Of a stretch of DNA of 64,000 nt, positions 53,001 through 61,213 are shown piece after piece; positions within the stretch are counted from its first letter, which is position 1, and each line of letters opens with the position of its first letter. The translations under genes and the position numbers were made by a program. Location: the NCBI GenBank assembly GCA_051967755.1, contig JBQDYD010000001.1:62001-126000 (forward strand), written 5' to 3'. Below the pieces are notes generated by a model that worked only from the letters and a program-made list of their open reading frames with translations, had not been told where the DNA came from and ran no database searches. This DNA is from UBA1672 sp051967755 (GTDB lineage: Bacteria > Pseudomonadota > Alphaproteobacteria > Micavibrionales > Micavibrionaceae).

Positions 53001-54876
53001 CACCCGCAGCCGGAGCCTGAGGCTCTGTGCTGTCGAATGTCAATAATTGACGCGCTAATGCTTGCTGTTCTTCCGCCGAAGCACCTGTTAAAGCGCCGCC
53101 GCCTTCGCCAAAAAATCTTAGGGGCGTGCCATCATCAGATGTTAACTGTTCACGAACAAATGCAAATTCAGGCTTCGTCAAAATTGCCAAACGCAAATTC
53201 TCGCCAACGGCTTGGTTATATGTTCCGTCCGGGTTTTCGTCCCCGTTCATCATTTTCAGACCCATCACCAATTTATAGGCAAGGTCTTGTGAATTATTAC
53301 CAAACTGACCATCATTCAGGTCTGCTTCTGTAAGGGGCGTAAGCAAAGTATCGGTCAAACCGAACTGAGAGATCATTCCCCCCATACCGCCCATACCCGG
53401 CAGGTTATCCAACTGGCCACCCAACTGATACAAAACACCCTCAACGGCAGTAATCGCCATCTGAGTATCAAGATCATTATCAGCAGGGGCATTACCATCA
53501 ACCGCGCCGCCGCCCGGGTTTGTAACTGGCGTTGTTTCAGTCATACCAACAACCAACCCGCCTCTTACGGCAGAGTCCAATGCCAAAACATTGGCTTCTA
53601 AACTTGCGAATGATGTGCTTATCTGCGCCTTATTTGCGTCATTCACCTCAAGACCGGCTTTTTCAGTCAGGTGCGTAATCCACGCATCATGCGCCGCCGC
53701 ATCCATGTCGCCGCCGCGCTGTTCCATGAAGGACACCAATTCAGCATCCAAAGCATCAACAACGCTCTGGCCGAATTCTACAGAATATTGGGCAGGTGCA
53801 CTCACACCCATGATGCGGGCTATATCTGATACAGAATCTTTCGCCGCGATTAAAGCAACATGAGATTCATTTGAAGGATCTAAGGTCGAGGCATCAGGCG
53901 CATCATCTTCTACAGTTGTTTCAACACCTGCATCATCACTCACGACTGTTTCAGTAACGGGAACTTGCACCTCTACCTGCGTTTCAACAACCGTTACAGG
54001 ACGAAGTTCATTCGCACCGTGCAAACGGTCTAACGCAGCAAATAATCTGTTTCTGGATTCTTCATCCAAAATTTGGTTCATCGCACCCGCTTTGGCCATA
54101 TTCGCAGGGTTATACGAACCTTCCAATTCTTCTATTTTCTCTCTTAATGCACGACCCAAAGCAGGCGTGTACCCTGACTCAGGGAACTGACCTGAAAGAC
54201 CGTTACGCTCTTTCAGCATATCAATAACGGCATTCATAGAGTCCAGCGACTCTTCGTTCCAGTAACCATCACGCTGTGAAATATTATCCAAAGGTCTGCT
54301 CAGACCAAGCATAGGGCCAACAATCGAAGAATTACGCATTTGGTTCACACGGCCAATCGCCTGCGCCAATGTTGTTTGCACAAGCCTGTTATCACGGATT
54401 GTCGCATCAGAAAGCTCACGATCCGGCTCTCTTACTGTTTCTGTGCGTGTTTCATAACGTGTTGTGGTCTCTGCCTGCGGATTACCACCATCACCATCGA
54501 CGGCAAGGCTTAATGATTCGGCGTCGGGACGACCAGCGGTTTGAAGCCTTTCATCGAATTCCTCAATCGCTTCGTCTGCATTGTCATAGATTGCGCCCAT
54601 AACTTGCAACGCCTGTTCTGATTGCAGACCTAAATTCGTTGCCAATTCTGTAAGCAGAGCTTCACGCGCGCGCTCTTCAATCGCATCCAATGTAAGAACC
54701 ATTGGCTGATTGGCGCGGTGTTCCTGTAACTTTTCTTGAAGTTGGGTAGTGATCTGCTGGCCCAGCTGAGCAGTATATTCGTCTTGACCGTTATTTTCAG
54801 GGATATCGATTTCGAGAGCCTTAGCAAGACTAACGATTGTTTCCGCTGCGCTGAAGTTAACTGTACCTTGTGCCAT
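50089..54876 (-). CDS. Giant acidic soluble protein of unknown function (1595 residues)
   Basis: No family recognised. There is no signal peptide or convincing membrane helix. Residues 1-150 are helical and Gln/Glu-rich; 300-350 hold a Thr/Val/Glu-rich linker (TQVEVQVPVTETVV); about 490-505 is Gly/Met-rich (PGMGGMGGMISQFG). A second Thr/Val linker (RTATLSTTREQTVRTEVEVP) lies near 1215-1235, and the last 120 residues are Asn/Gln/His-rich with an acidic EEHEE about 40 residues from the end. The layout resembles large multi-domain effectors or scaffold proteins, but no motif proves either. Translation starts after AAGGGTG. It lies 4.8 kb from the DotA array and convergent to tag. Confidence 0.75.
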   Translation of the reverse strand: MAQGTVNFSAAETIVSLAKALEIDIPENNGQDEYTAQLGQQITTQLQEKLQEHRANQPMVLTLDAIEERAREALLTELATNLGLQSEQALQVMGAIYDNADEAIEEFDERLQTAGRPDAESLSLAVDGDGGNPQAETTTRYETRTETVREPDRELSDATIRDNRLVQTTLAQAIGRVNQMRNSSIVGPMLGLSRPLDNISQRDGYWNEESLDSMNAVIDMLKERNGLSGQFPESGYTPALGRALREKIEELEGSYNPANMAKAGAMNQILDEESRNRLFAALDRLHGANELRPVTVVETQVEVQVPVTETVVSDDAGVETTVEDDAPDASTLDPSNESHVALIAAKDSVSDIARIMGVSAPAQYSVEFGQSVVDALDAELVSFMEQRGGDMDAAAHDAWITHLTEKAGLEVNDANKAQISTSFASLEANVLALDSAVRGGLVVGMTETTPVTNPGGGAVDGNAPADNDLDTQMAITAVEGVLYQLGGQLDNLPGMGGMGGMISQFGLTDTLLTPLTEADLNDGQFGNNSQDLAYKLVMGLKMMNGDENPDGTYNQAVGENLRLAILTKPEFAFVREQLTSDDGTPLRFFGEGGGALTGASAEEQQALARQLLTFDSTEPQAPAAGADQATVQAYEAQMQAREQFAQAHEQDLQAVRKLNAFFQGLDHLQRQNLYDNEEARQTNKQNLMLDAASGMLDQWAPGIKTWLQDFFTNSQFGQMISGVLSQFFGINVGRLWGDRDDAAALERSQPLIEDNFSSFYNTARSDLGGPSVAHEDVMERVRSDIIDKMDHGAFKLGMDILFKDQDEDVVRQAVEKALDAAQNSTDLTSASAAFSASLMQSGREFREGQDLSADEVAEFNRYLQEASREIMGAAGVGGADLAVPREVLEDDGSTIGTSEAIAAVVGDDRERDLEAPAVDAEVIEAGEKNVELIYTPNNDSQIQGPTRYAHGRVDDIQSVLGNNAEALGLSLNADGMKNDAGEYSDMLTPYTNAVIEETLIRAQIHKLQSESVVITQDHLDGFDRKLSLDNLDVVTSYMEDQGVSAAEIASFTQAVIGPDGRGIGTDYFSTDPNDRLAGDRQDHTVLEQAHFGNQFDLKLAQWVPTPDLDEGLDLTEEDPLRDRYLEYNQDRPCEIPLFFTKEGDTSVFAIIRDKQGNDDPSDDVFRELDMDLYLSTRVIQDGDADDLQALLDNYNWENPTQQGVQDVINKVLGLDPLERTATLSTTREQTVRTEVEVPRVELSIPERSAADDHDRPEAYRDLRTMTKDQAEFLSQSLGLQSRQDIMRLSERDIVDPLEVFFNQQMRNSGGTNGMVMLELAAHGIEHPDMDVVLAYRNERGNLEFRYVDYETDAIQPIPSQRAGNTDISAGFDRNAHDNGARRLDDFVDEISHNNGAYVKQGITDGYLGMRAIVHNGEGSFRTISAFEAVYGTEMMRAHITDYVGATSTRYAHRTAYEQQQRRDEFYNRRETGFNGMTDEERRRLDEVARSRSGGFNNASGAEHRNNNGHDHEYVGLAGEAWEHTPKIIRGPATAAAMQVDAIRRIFAKGPFHGPNWTPEEHEEVFRQNQQDMDLDQNHVYDSGGATYDPTLQNGR

Positions 54877-55065
54877 TTCACACCCTTAAATTATATGGTC
54901 TTTTCGACCTATTCTTATAATCACCAGAATTCGCACTTTGAAAAAGCAGTTATTATTTATTTAGTTGCACTCTTCCTAAACTGCACGAATTACAGCATAT
55001 TTTTGCATATTATCAATATTTTTACAAATTTAATTTTCATATGACAAAAATATGCCTGAAACCCC

Positions 55066-55686
55066 TTATTTTTGGGTCTTACGGAGCATGTTCGGATAAC
55101 TCTGCAATGTACCTGAAAGCAATCGAATCATGTTCTCTTGTGTCTCATCCATCTTACTCATCATAAATTCACAAGCTTCCGGCGTTGTCACAGGCGTCTT
55201 TTCAAACTGTGATGAGTTTAACGCGCGCGTCTCATCCACCATGCCGAAAATAGCACTTAAATCATTCTGGGAAATATAGTCCTGCGCCAAAGACATGCTT
55301 TTGATGTTATCGTCCACTTCCTTCATACTGGACCCGACACTTCCCTCCCATCGGGCAAATCTGTTATTCAAATCATCCGCCATATCAGGGTTATTCTTTG
55401 CACATCCGCCGACTGCGCCGCCTACATCCTCACGCACAGCCTTCACAACGCTGTACATATTATAATTCGTATACATCACCATAAAATGCGTCAGCTGCCC
55501 TTGATCAAGCGTGTTCATGACGGAATTCAAACGCTCTTGCAATGCGTCATTCTGCGCTTTCATTAGGTCTTTTGCCTTTTGCTGCTCATCTGTCAGGGCA
55601 GCTTCACCGTCCTGTGCATAGGCATAGCCGACAGGGGCGACAAAGATAGTAAGACATGAGAAAACAAAAAAGATGCGCAAAAGCAT
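55066..55686 (-). CDS. Secreted helical protein of unknown function
   Basis: Product of 206 residues from ATG 55686, six bases after AAGGA (a second ATG two codons earlier sits on the ribosome site). Signal peptide to about AYAQ (residues 20-26), then an all-helical mature part with Gln/Met/Asp-rich heptads (LMKAQNDALQERLNSVM) and two Cys (GGCAKNN and ACEFMM), which may form a disulfide. No family recognised. It lies just upstream of the giant gene with 190 bases between, on the same strand, so co-expression is possible. Confidence 0.65.
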   Translation of the reverse strand: MLLRIFFVFSCLTIFVAPVGYAYAQDGEAALTDEQQKAKDLMKAQNDALQERLNSVMNTLDQGQLTHFMVMYTNYNMYSVVKAVREDVGGAVGGCAKNNPDMADDLNNRFARWEGSVGSSMKEVDDNIKSMSLAQDYISQNDLSAIFGMVDETRALNSSQFEKTPVTTPEACEFMMSKMDETQENMIRLLSGTLQSYPNMLRKTQK

Positions 55687-55749
55687 GATCATTCCTTAAA
55701 ACTGTTATATGTATTGAGACTATATCTTACATTCATAAAAACTGAATAG

Positions 55750-55781
55750 CAAAAAAAAAACCACCGGACGAATCCGGTGGT
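55750..55781 (-). terminator. Rho-independent terminator after the 34-residue microprotein
   Basis: Nine-base perfect inverted repeat ACCACCGGA (55760-55768) with TCCGGTGGT (55773-55781) and, on the minus strand, a run of ten T. It lies upstream of the secreted protein gene and so must end a transcript coming from the right, the microprotein at 55930-56034. Confidence 0.85.
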
Positions 55782-55929
55782 AGAGAATATGAGCTTAATA
55801 ATATATCGGCGTAGATTTGAGGATATTGGGGCAAACAAATCTACATATCAATCAAGCTCCGCACATGACAAATTTAAGACAAACACGTAAACTTTAAAAA
55901 AGTCCGTTCTAAGGGGCTGCTCCCCCTTA

Positions 55930-56034
55930 TTACATATCGCTCTCCCTTTTTGCTGGTCTCGTCGTATAAAGCGATATGACGGAACATAAAATACATAAAA
56001 CCGCTGATAAAAATGCAATCACTCCGAAAGTCAT
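55930..56034 (-). CDS. 34-residue single-span membrane microprotein
   Basis: Not tied to a known family. The product starts MTFGVIAFLSAVLCILCSVI, one hydrophobic helix with two Cys, then the basic tail SLYTTRPAKRESDM. An excellent ribosome site TAAGGAG lies nine bases before ATG 56034, and a strong terminator ends the short transcript about 150 bases later. Small inner-membrane proteins of this size often assist oxidases or transporters, but nothing here says which. Confidence 0.6.
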   Translation of the reverse strand: MTFGVIAFLSAVLCILCSVISLYTTRPAKRESDM

Positions 56035-56309
56035 AATTCGTATCTCCTTATACATTTACCATAACATGAAGAAAGTAAATACAAAGTAAATAAAATTCGA
56101 AATAAATACTTTTATTATTTTTAATAAAGTAATTAGATTAAAATACTTGTAAAATAAGTATAAAATTTATATAAAATTTTACATAAATTGTTTTATTTGT
56201 TATTTACTTGATAATAAAGGAAAAATAAAAATCATCTTGATTTAGAATTTCTTTTAAGGCTTTGTAAGGCAAAGGATTTCAACCGAATTAACACAGAAAA
56301 TCATAAAAA
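56035..56309. other. AT-rich spacer between microprotein and aminotransferase
   Basis: 275 bases, dominated by A/T runs and short repeats of AAGTAAATA and AAAATTT. It must contain the divergent promoters of the microprotein and the aminotransferase, but no element stands out from the background. No ORF of note. Confidence 0.6.
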
Positions 56310-57464
56310 ATGACCAAACTTAAGCTTTCTTCCAGATCAGATATTGCAATGTTTCAGGCACTAGACATCCTGCGCCAGGTTAATGAACGCGCCGCAGAAG
56401 GTGTCGATATTAAGCGCATGGGCGCGGGCCAGCCATGTTTTGGCGCACCGCAGGGCGCTTTGGATTACGCCGTGGACATGATTAGGCGTGATCCGATACA
56501 GGGATATACAGAGGCCGTCGGTATGCCATCCTTACGTGAACGCATTGCCGAATATTATGACAGCCACTATGGTGTGAGCATCTCCCCCAATGAGGTTGTC
56601 ATCGCCGCGGGATCATCCTCAGGCTTTATTCTCGACTTTTTGGCCGCCTTTGACGCGGGAGATCGTGTGTTGGTCACAACGCCGACATACCCGGCCTATA
56701 GGAACATTTTAAAATCCCTGAACATCGAGGTTGTCGAAATCGAAGCGCGCCCCGAAGATAATTACCAGCCGACATTGGAGCTATTACAAAATTGCGGCAA
56801 AAGCTTTGAAGGGCTTATCATCAACTCCCCTTCCAACCCTGCGGGCACGATGATTGACGATGCGGAGCTTAAGAAAATCTGCGAATGGTGTGATGAAAAT
56901 GGTGTGCGCCTGATTTCGGACGAAGCCTATCACGGCATCACATACGGCCACAAAGCGCCAACCGCGCGAAAATATTCCGATAATGTTATTGTCTTAAACA
57001 CATTTTCCAAATATTTCGCCATGACGGGCTGGCGCATGGGATGGACCGTTTTGCCAAGCGATATGGTTGACCGCGTGAAGAAACTGGCGGAGAGTTTGTT
57101 TGTATCCCCGCCGACCATTTCGCAGCACCTTGCCTATAAAGTCTTTGACCATACGGATGAGCTGGACGCCTATGTTGCGCATTACAGTAAGAACCGCGAC
57201 ATATTAAAAGAAGAGCTGCCCAAAGCAGGCATTACCAATTTCACAAATGCGGAGGGCGCATTTTACGTCTATGCCGATATCCACCACCTCAGCAATGACA
57301 GCGAGCAATTCTGTATCAAAATGCTGGAAGAAGCGCGCGTTTCAACAACGCCGGGCATCGATTTTGACCTATCGCGCGGGCACAGAGGCATCCGCATTTG
57401 TTACGCCGATAGCGAAGAAAGCATCAGAGAATCCTGTAACAGGCTGAAAAACTGGTTATCATAA
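56310..57464 (+). CDS. PLP-dependent class I/II aminotransferase
   Basis: Product of 384 residues, fold type I: PTYPAYRNIL (about 131-140), the NSPSNPAGT motif near 172, SDEAYHGITYG near 208 and the PLP-lysine segment NTFSKYFAMTGWRMGW (Lys at about 234), with the C-terminal Arg in HRGIRICYADS. Resembles aspartate/tyrosine-type transaminases such as AspC-like alphaproteobacterial enzymes; the donor cannot be read off. No strong ribosome site before ATG. Confidence 0.92.
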   Translation: MTKLKLSSRSDIAMFQALDILRQVNERAAEGVDIKRMGAGQPCFGAPQGALDYAVDMIRRDPIQGYTEAVGMPSLRERIAEYYDSHYGVSISPNEVVIAAGSSSGFILDFLAAFDAGDRVLVTTPTYPAYRNILKSLNIEVVEIEARPEDNYQPTLELLQNCGKSFEGLIINSPSNPAGTMIDDAELKKICEWCDENGVRLISDEAYHGITYGHKAPTARKYSDNVIVLNTFSKYFAMTGWRMGWTVLPSDMVDRVKKLAESLFVSPPTISQHLAYKVFDHTDELDAYVAHYSKNRDILKEELPKAGITNFTNAEGAFYVYADIHHLSNDSEQFCIKMLEEARVSTTPGIDFDLSRGHRGIRICYADSEESIRESCNRLKNWLS

Positions 57465-57468
57465 ACCT

Positions 57469-58212
57469 ATGAAGCACTATATCGAATCGCAAAATGGTAA
57501 TGTCTTATGGTTTGTCCTGATTACCATTGCGCTATTCGGATTACTCAGTGTAGTCCTCAGCCGTAATTCCGCCTCCGTGAACCAATCAGGCGATGCAGAA
57601 AAGGCGCGTATCAAGGCCACGCAAATCATGCGTTACGCCAGCGGCCTAGAAAGCGCCATTGAGAAACTGCGCATCACCAACGGATGCTCGGAAAACGATA
57701 TCAGCTTTGAAAACACTGATGTCACTGGATACGAAAACCCAAACAGCCCCGCTGATAAGTCTTGCCATGTCTTTGACGCATATGGCGGGGGTATAACCTA
57801 TGAACAGCCAAAGGATAACTGGTTAGATGACGCGCATGCATCCGCGCAAGGATACGAGGATTTATTCTTCACCGCGACAGCTGAGGTCACAGGCATCGGA
57901 ACCGATTGCGGAAACGCCGCCTGCATGGATCTGATCCTGTTTGTACCCTATCTGCGGCGCGATGTTTGCCTTGCGATAAACAGAGTGCTGGATAACGTGC
58001 CTGCCTATTCAGGCAACCCACCCGCCAACGATGGCACCATCGCATTGGGGGATGCCGAAAAATTCATCGGCAGTTTTAATTCAAACAATGTTCTGGAAGG
58101 AACAAGCAGCGGACGATCCTTTGCGGGATTAAACGCTGCTTGTATCGAAGATAACGGTAATGGCGGCGGCAGTGGTGAATATTTCTATTATCACGTCCTG
58201 CTCACGCGATAG
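57469..58212 (+). CDS. Pseudopilin-like membrane-anchored protein, copy B
   Basis: Product of 247 residues. N-terminal ESQNGNVLWF followed by a hydrophobic helix (about 13-30) and a soluble domain with NDISFEN, GYENPN, GGGI, LRRDVCLAIN and a C-terminal YYHVLLTR. It shares all these with copy A at 2057-2785. Cysteines are arranged similarly (GCSE, SCHVF, DCGNAAC, VCLA, ACIE). Begins four bases after the aminotransferase stop, so it is probably in that transcript. Role unknown. Confidence 0.75.
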   Translation: MKHYIESQNGNVLWFVLITIALFGLLSVVLSRNSASVNQSGDAEKARIKATQIMRYASGLESAIEKLRITNGCSENDISFENTDVTGYENPNSPADKSCHVFDAYGGGITYEQPKDNWLDDAHASAQGYEDLFFTATAEVTGIGTDCGNAACMDLILFVPYLRRDVCLAINRVLDNVPAYSGNPPANDGTIALGDAEKFIGSFNSNNVLEGTSSGRSFAGLNAACIEDNGNGGGSGEYFYYHVLLTR

Positions 58213-58217
58213 GTTGA

Positions 58218-60842
58218 TTACTCAACCAACCTGTTCCACCATCCTTTTTTCTTTTCTTTAGGCGCTTGGTTAACAACCTCATGCTCACTGGCTGCGTCCT
58301 GATCATTCACCGGCTTGGCTGCAGATTTTTTAGAAGCAGGCTTTTTCGGCTTCTCTTCTTTCTCTGCTTTTTTGGCCGGCTTTTTATCAGATGATTTTTC
58401 ATCATCCGCCTTATCGTCAGACTTTTTGGCTTTCGCGCTATTTTTCTTTGCCGCAGGTTTTGATTTCTTCTCATCATCCTTAGAGGCATCATCATTAGCA
58501 GCCTTGGACTTTTTATCCTCTGCGCCGTTATCCTTTGACTCTTTAGACTGATTATCCTGACCGTCAGAATCTTTCTTCTTTCTGCCGCGGGTCGATTTAG
58601 GCTTCTTATTATCCTTTGCTGACTCAGAATCATCAGACTTTTCCTCAGCCTGCTTCACGTCCTGATCCTTAGGATTTTCATCCGATGACTTATCTTCAGA
58701 TTGCTCTTGCTTATCATTAGATTTATTACGTGAACGACCACGTCCACCACGGCGACCGCGCTTACGGGACTTATTACCGTCCTTATCATCGGACGCATCG
58801 TCTTTCTTATTGCCGCCCTTATTACCATCATCATCTTCTGCGTCACCGTCATCATCATCAGACTTGGTAGCAGGCTTAGAGACTTCGATACGGTAATCAG
58901 AGGCCGCCAAGCTATCATCCACACGCAACAGAACCTGAAGGTCGTAACGCCCCTCAATCTCGGCCAGCTTACGGCGTTTGTAATTTAGAATGAACAGCGC
59001 AACTTCATTGGTCACCTGAACGATGATTTGCGCGGCGCGGGCGCGAATACCCTCTTCCTCAATCGCACGCAGAACCATAATAGACATGGCATCCGATGTC
59101 GGCACAATACCAATCCCGTTACATACCTTACATTTTTCGTTTTGCGCTTCGGTCAAACTCGGGCTTAGGCGCTGCCTTGACAGCTCCATCAAACCAAAGG
59201 TCGATATACGGCCAACCTGCACGCGGGCACGGTCAGTCGATAGCGCCTCTTTAATGCGGCGCTCAACCTTGCCGTTATTGCGGCGATCTTCCATATCAAT
59301 AAAGTCAATCACGACCAGACCACCCAAATCACGCAGCTTTAACTGGCGTGCAACCTCATCAGCGGCCTCAAGGTTCGTCTTAAGCGCAGTTTCTTCGATA
59401 TGGCGCCCTTTCGTCGCCTTACCGGAGTTCACATCAACAGAAACCAACGCTTCGGTCGGGTTAATCACCAGATAGCCACCTGATTTCAGGCGCACTTCCG
59501 GCTGACTGATTTCATTGATCTGGCTTTCAATCTGATAACGGTTAAATAACGGCAGCTGATCATCTTTATATTCTGATACTTTCTTCACATGTGAAGGAAT
59601 CATCATCTTCATAAAGCTTTTTGCTGTCTTATAGCCTTCCTCGCCTGCAACCAGAACCTCTTCAACATCGCGCGAATACAGGTCACGAACAGCGCGTTTA
59701 ATCAGGTCGGCTTCTTCATACACCAAAGACGGCGCGGTTGATTCCAACGTCAATTCACGGATGCTGTTCCATAAACGCATCAAATAATCCAAATCGCGTT
59801 TAATTTCTGCTTTTGTACGTGTCACGCCCGCGGTACGGACAATCACGGACATCCCCTTAGGCACATCCAGGCTTTTGACTATCTCACGCATGCGCGCACG
59901 ATCTTTATGATTTGCAATCTTACGGCTCACACCACCCGCACGCGGGCTGTTCGGCATTAAAACACAATAACGACCGGGCAATGACAGATACGTGCCAACC
60001 GCCGCGCCTTTATTACCGCGCTCCTCTTTGTTGGCCTGAACCAACATAATTTGACCGCGCTTGATAACTTCCTGGATTTTATACTTACGGCGCAAATTAA
60101 AACGGAAACGCTGTTCCTGATCAATTTCTTCACCGCCGATAACCTCAACATTGCGGTTGCGATGTTGCGCACGACGGCCGCGCCCTCTGCCTCTGCCGCG
60201 CCCTCTGCCGCGACCACGGCCACCTTTTTTGTTTTTATTATCGGCATCATCTTCTTTATCGGAATCGGCTTTTTTCTCCTCGCCGTCCTCAGCATCAGAA
60301 TCCTTGTCAGACTTTTCGTCGTCGGACGCTTCATCGCCTTCTTTCTTATCGTCAGACTTTGCTTCCTTAGACTCTTCAGACGCTTTATCGGATTTATTCT
60401 CTACTTTTTCATCCGCTTTTTCTTCTGCAGTTTCGGCCTCATCGTCTTCGTCTGCATCATCCTCAGAAACTTCATCATCCTGATCATCCGCATTCTCATC
60501 CGCGTCATCATCATCTTCTTCAAGTGCCTGCTCTTCTTCGTCATGCTCTTTCAAAAGGGCTTCTTGTTCAGCCATCAGGGCATCACGGTCAGAAACCGGA
60601 ATTCTAAAGTAATCAGGGTGAATTTCAGAAAAAGGTAAAAAGCCGTGGCGATTACCGCCAAAGTTAACAAAAGCCGCCTGAAGCGATGGCTCCACACGGG
60701 TCACTTTTGCTAAGAAGATACTGCCTTTAAGGGGTTTGCGGGATTGGCTTTCGTAATCATACTCAACCAATTTATTACCATCACTGATCGCAACCCTAAG
60801 TTCTTCTTTATGGGTTGCATCAATCAACATTCTTTTTGTCAT
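58218..60842 (-). CDS. rne: Ribonuclease E
   Basis: Product of 874 residues. The N-terminal S1 domain is split by an acidic, low-complexity insert (about 85-200) and an RG-repeat tract (about 207-221). Catalytic domain: SVDVNSGKATKG and VIDFIDMEDRRN carry the metal-binding Asp residues, and CKVCNG is the zinc-link. The C-terminal 230 residues are disordered and Lys/Asp/Ser-rich, ending in KEKKKGWWNRLVE; a GWW tail is the PNPase-binding site in Caulobacter RNase E. It processes rRNA and tRNA and initiates mRNA decay. ATG 60842 has GGAG upstream; 60863 is in frame. Confidence 0.95.
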   Translation of the reverse strand: MTKRMLIDATHKEELRVAISDGNKLVEYDYESQSRKPLKGSIFLAKVTRVEPSLQAAFVNFGGNRHGFLPFSEIHPDYFRIPVSDRDALMAEQEALLKEHDEEEQALEEDDDDADENADDQDDEVSEDDADEDDEAETAEEKADEKVENKSDKASEESKEAKSDDKKEGDEASDDEKSDKDSDAEDGEEKKADSDKEDDADNKNKKGGRGRGRGRGRGRGRGRRAQHRNRNVEVIGGEEIDQEQRFRFNLRRKYKIQEVIKRGQIMLVQANKEERGNKGAAVGTYLSLPGRYCVLMPNSPRAGGVSRKIANHKDRARMREIVKSLDVPKGMSVIVRTAGVTRTKAEIKRDLDYLMRLWNSIRELTLESTAPSLVYEEADLIKRAVRDLYSRDVEEVLVAGEEGYKTAKSFMKMMIPSHVKKVSEYKDDQLPLFNRYQIESQINEISQPEVRLKSGGYLVINPTEALVSVDVNSGKATKGRHIEETALKTNLEAADEVARQLKLRDLGGLVVIDFIDMEDRRNNGKVERRIKEALSTDRARVQVGRISTFGLMELSRQRLSPSLTEAQNEKCKVCNGIGIVPTSDAMSIMVLRAIEEEGIRARAAQIIVQVTNEVALFILNYKRRKLAEIEGRYDLQVLLRVDDSLAASDYRIEVSKPATKSDDDDGDAEDDDGNKGGNKKDDASDDKDGNKSRKRGRRGGRGRSRNKSNDKQEQSEDKSSDENPKDQDVKQAEEKSDDSESAKDNKKPKSTRGRKKKDSDGQDNQSKESKDNGAEDKKSKAANDDASKDDEKKSKPAAKKNSAKAKKSDDKADDEKSSDKKPAKKAEKEEKPKKPASKKSAAKPVNDQDAASEHEVVNQAPKEKKKGWWNRLVE
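60175..60224. repeat. Low-complexity tract coding for Arg-Gly repeats in RNase E
   Basis: Repeated CCTCTGCC/CGCGCC units on the plus strand encode alternating Gly and Arg in the split S1 region of RNase E. Short repeats like this can change length by slippage in steps of whole codons. Confidence 0.7.
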
Positions 60843-61213
60843 TGTATTTCTCCATCCTCGCATACAGCGAAAACCCCCACCATGCCTTTTACGGGCACAA
60901 CGGGATGCGTATTCTACATACGCCTTATTATAAAAATTTCATGCTTACAGCTCGACGGAACCTTTAGAATCTTTACAAAACGCAAAGCCGCACGCATTTA
61001 AACCGTATGTACATTACACCGTTGTTTATAAATGCTCAATCTAAAAAATATGTATTGATATAAATTTTTGAACAGATCGTTCAAACAGATCACATACAAA
61101 ATATAACAAAATGATGGAAAGTGGCAGGCTGTGGATAAATACAAAACCAATCGTATTCGAATCTTAAAAATCACACGATGATTGAATTACAAACTGCACC
61201 ATGCTCGCAAGAT
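60843..61213 (-). promoter_or_regulatory. rne leader and promoter region
   Basis: A 371-base gap between rne and the M23 peptidase gene. A promoter on the minus strand is seen at 61011-61039: -35 TTGAGC (61034-61039), 17-base spacer, -10 TAATGT (61011-61016). This would give an untranslated leader of roughly 160 bases, in line with rne autoregulation through its leader known in other bacteria. A six-base palindrome TTGAAC/GTTCAA lies at 61068-61084. No other gene is seen. Confidence 0.4.

Noticed and set aside
60051..60638. 195-codon hydrophobic ORF on the plus strand inside rne
   Set aside because: It arises from the reverse strand of the acidic and RG-rich low-complexity region of RNase E; the hydrophobicity mirrors the Asp/Glu codons.
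61068..61084. TTGAAC-N5-GTTCAA resembling a LexA site upstream of rne
   Set aside because: The spacing fits neither the alphaproteobacterial GTTC-N7-GTTC nor the Gram-positive GAAC-N4-GTTC form, and rne is not a usual SOS gene.
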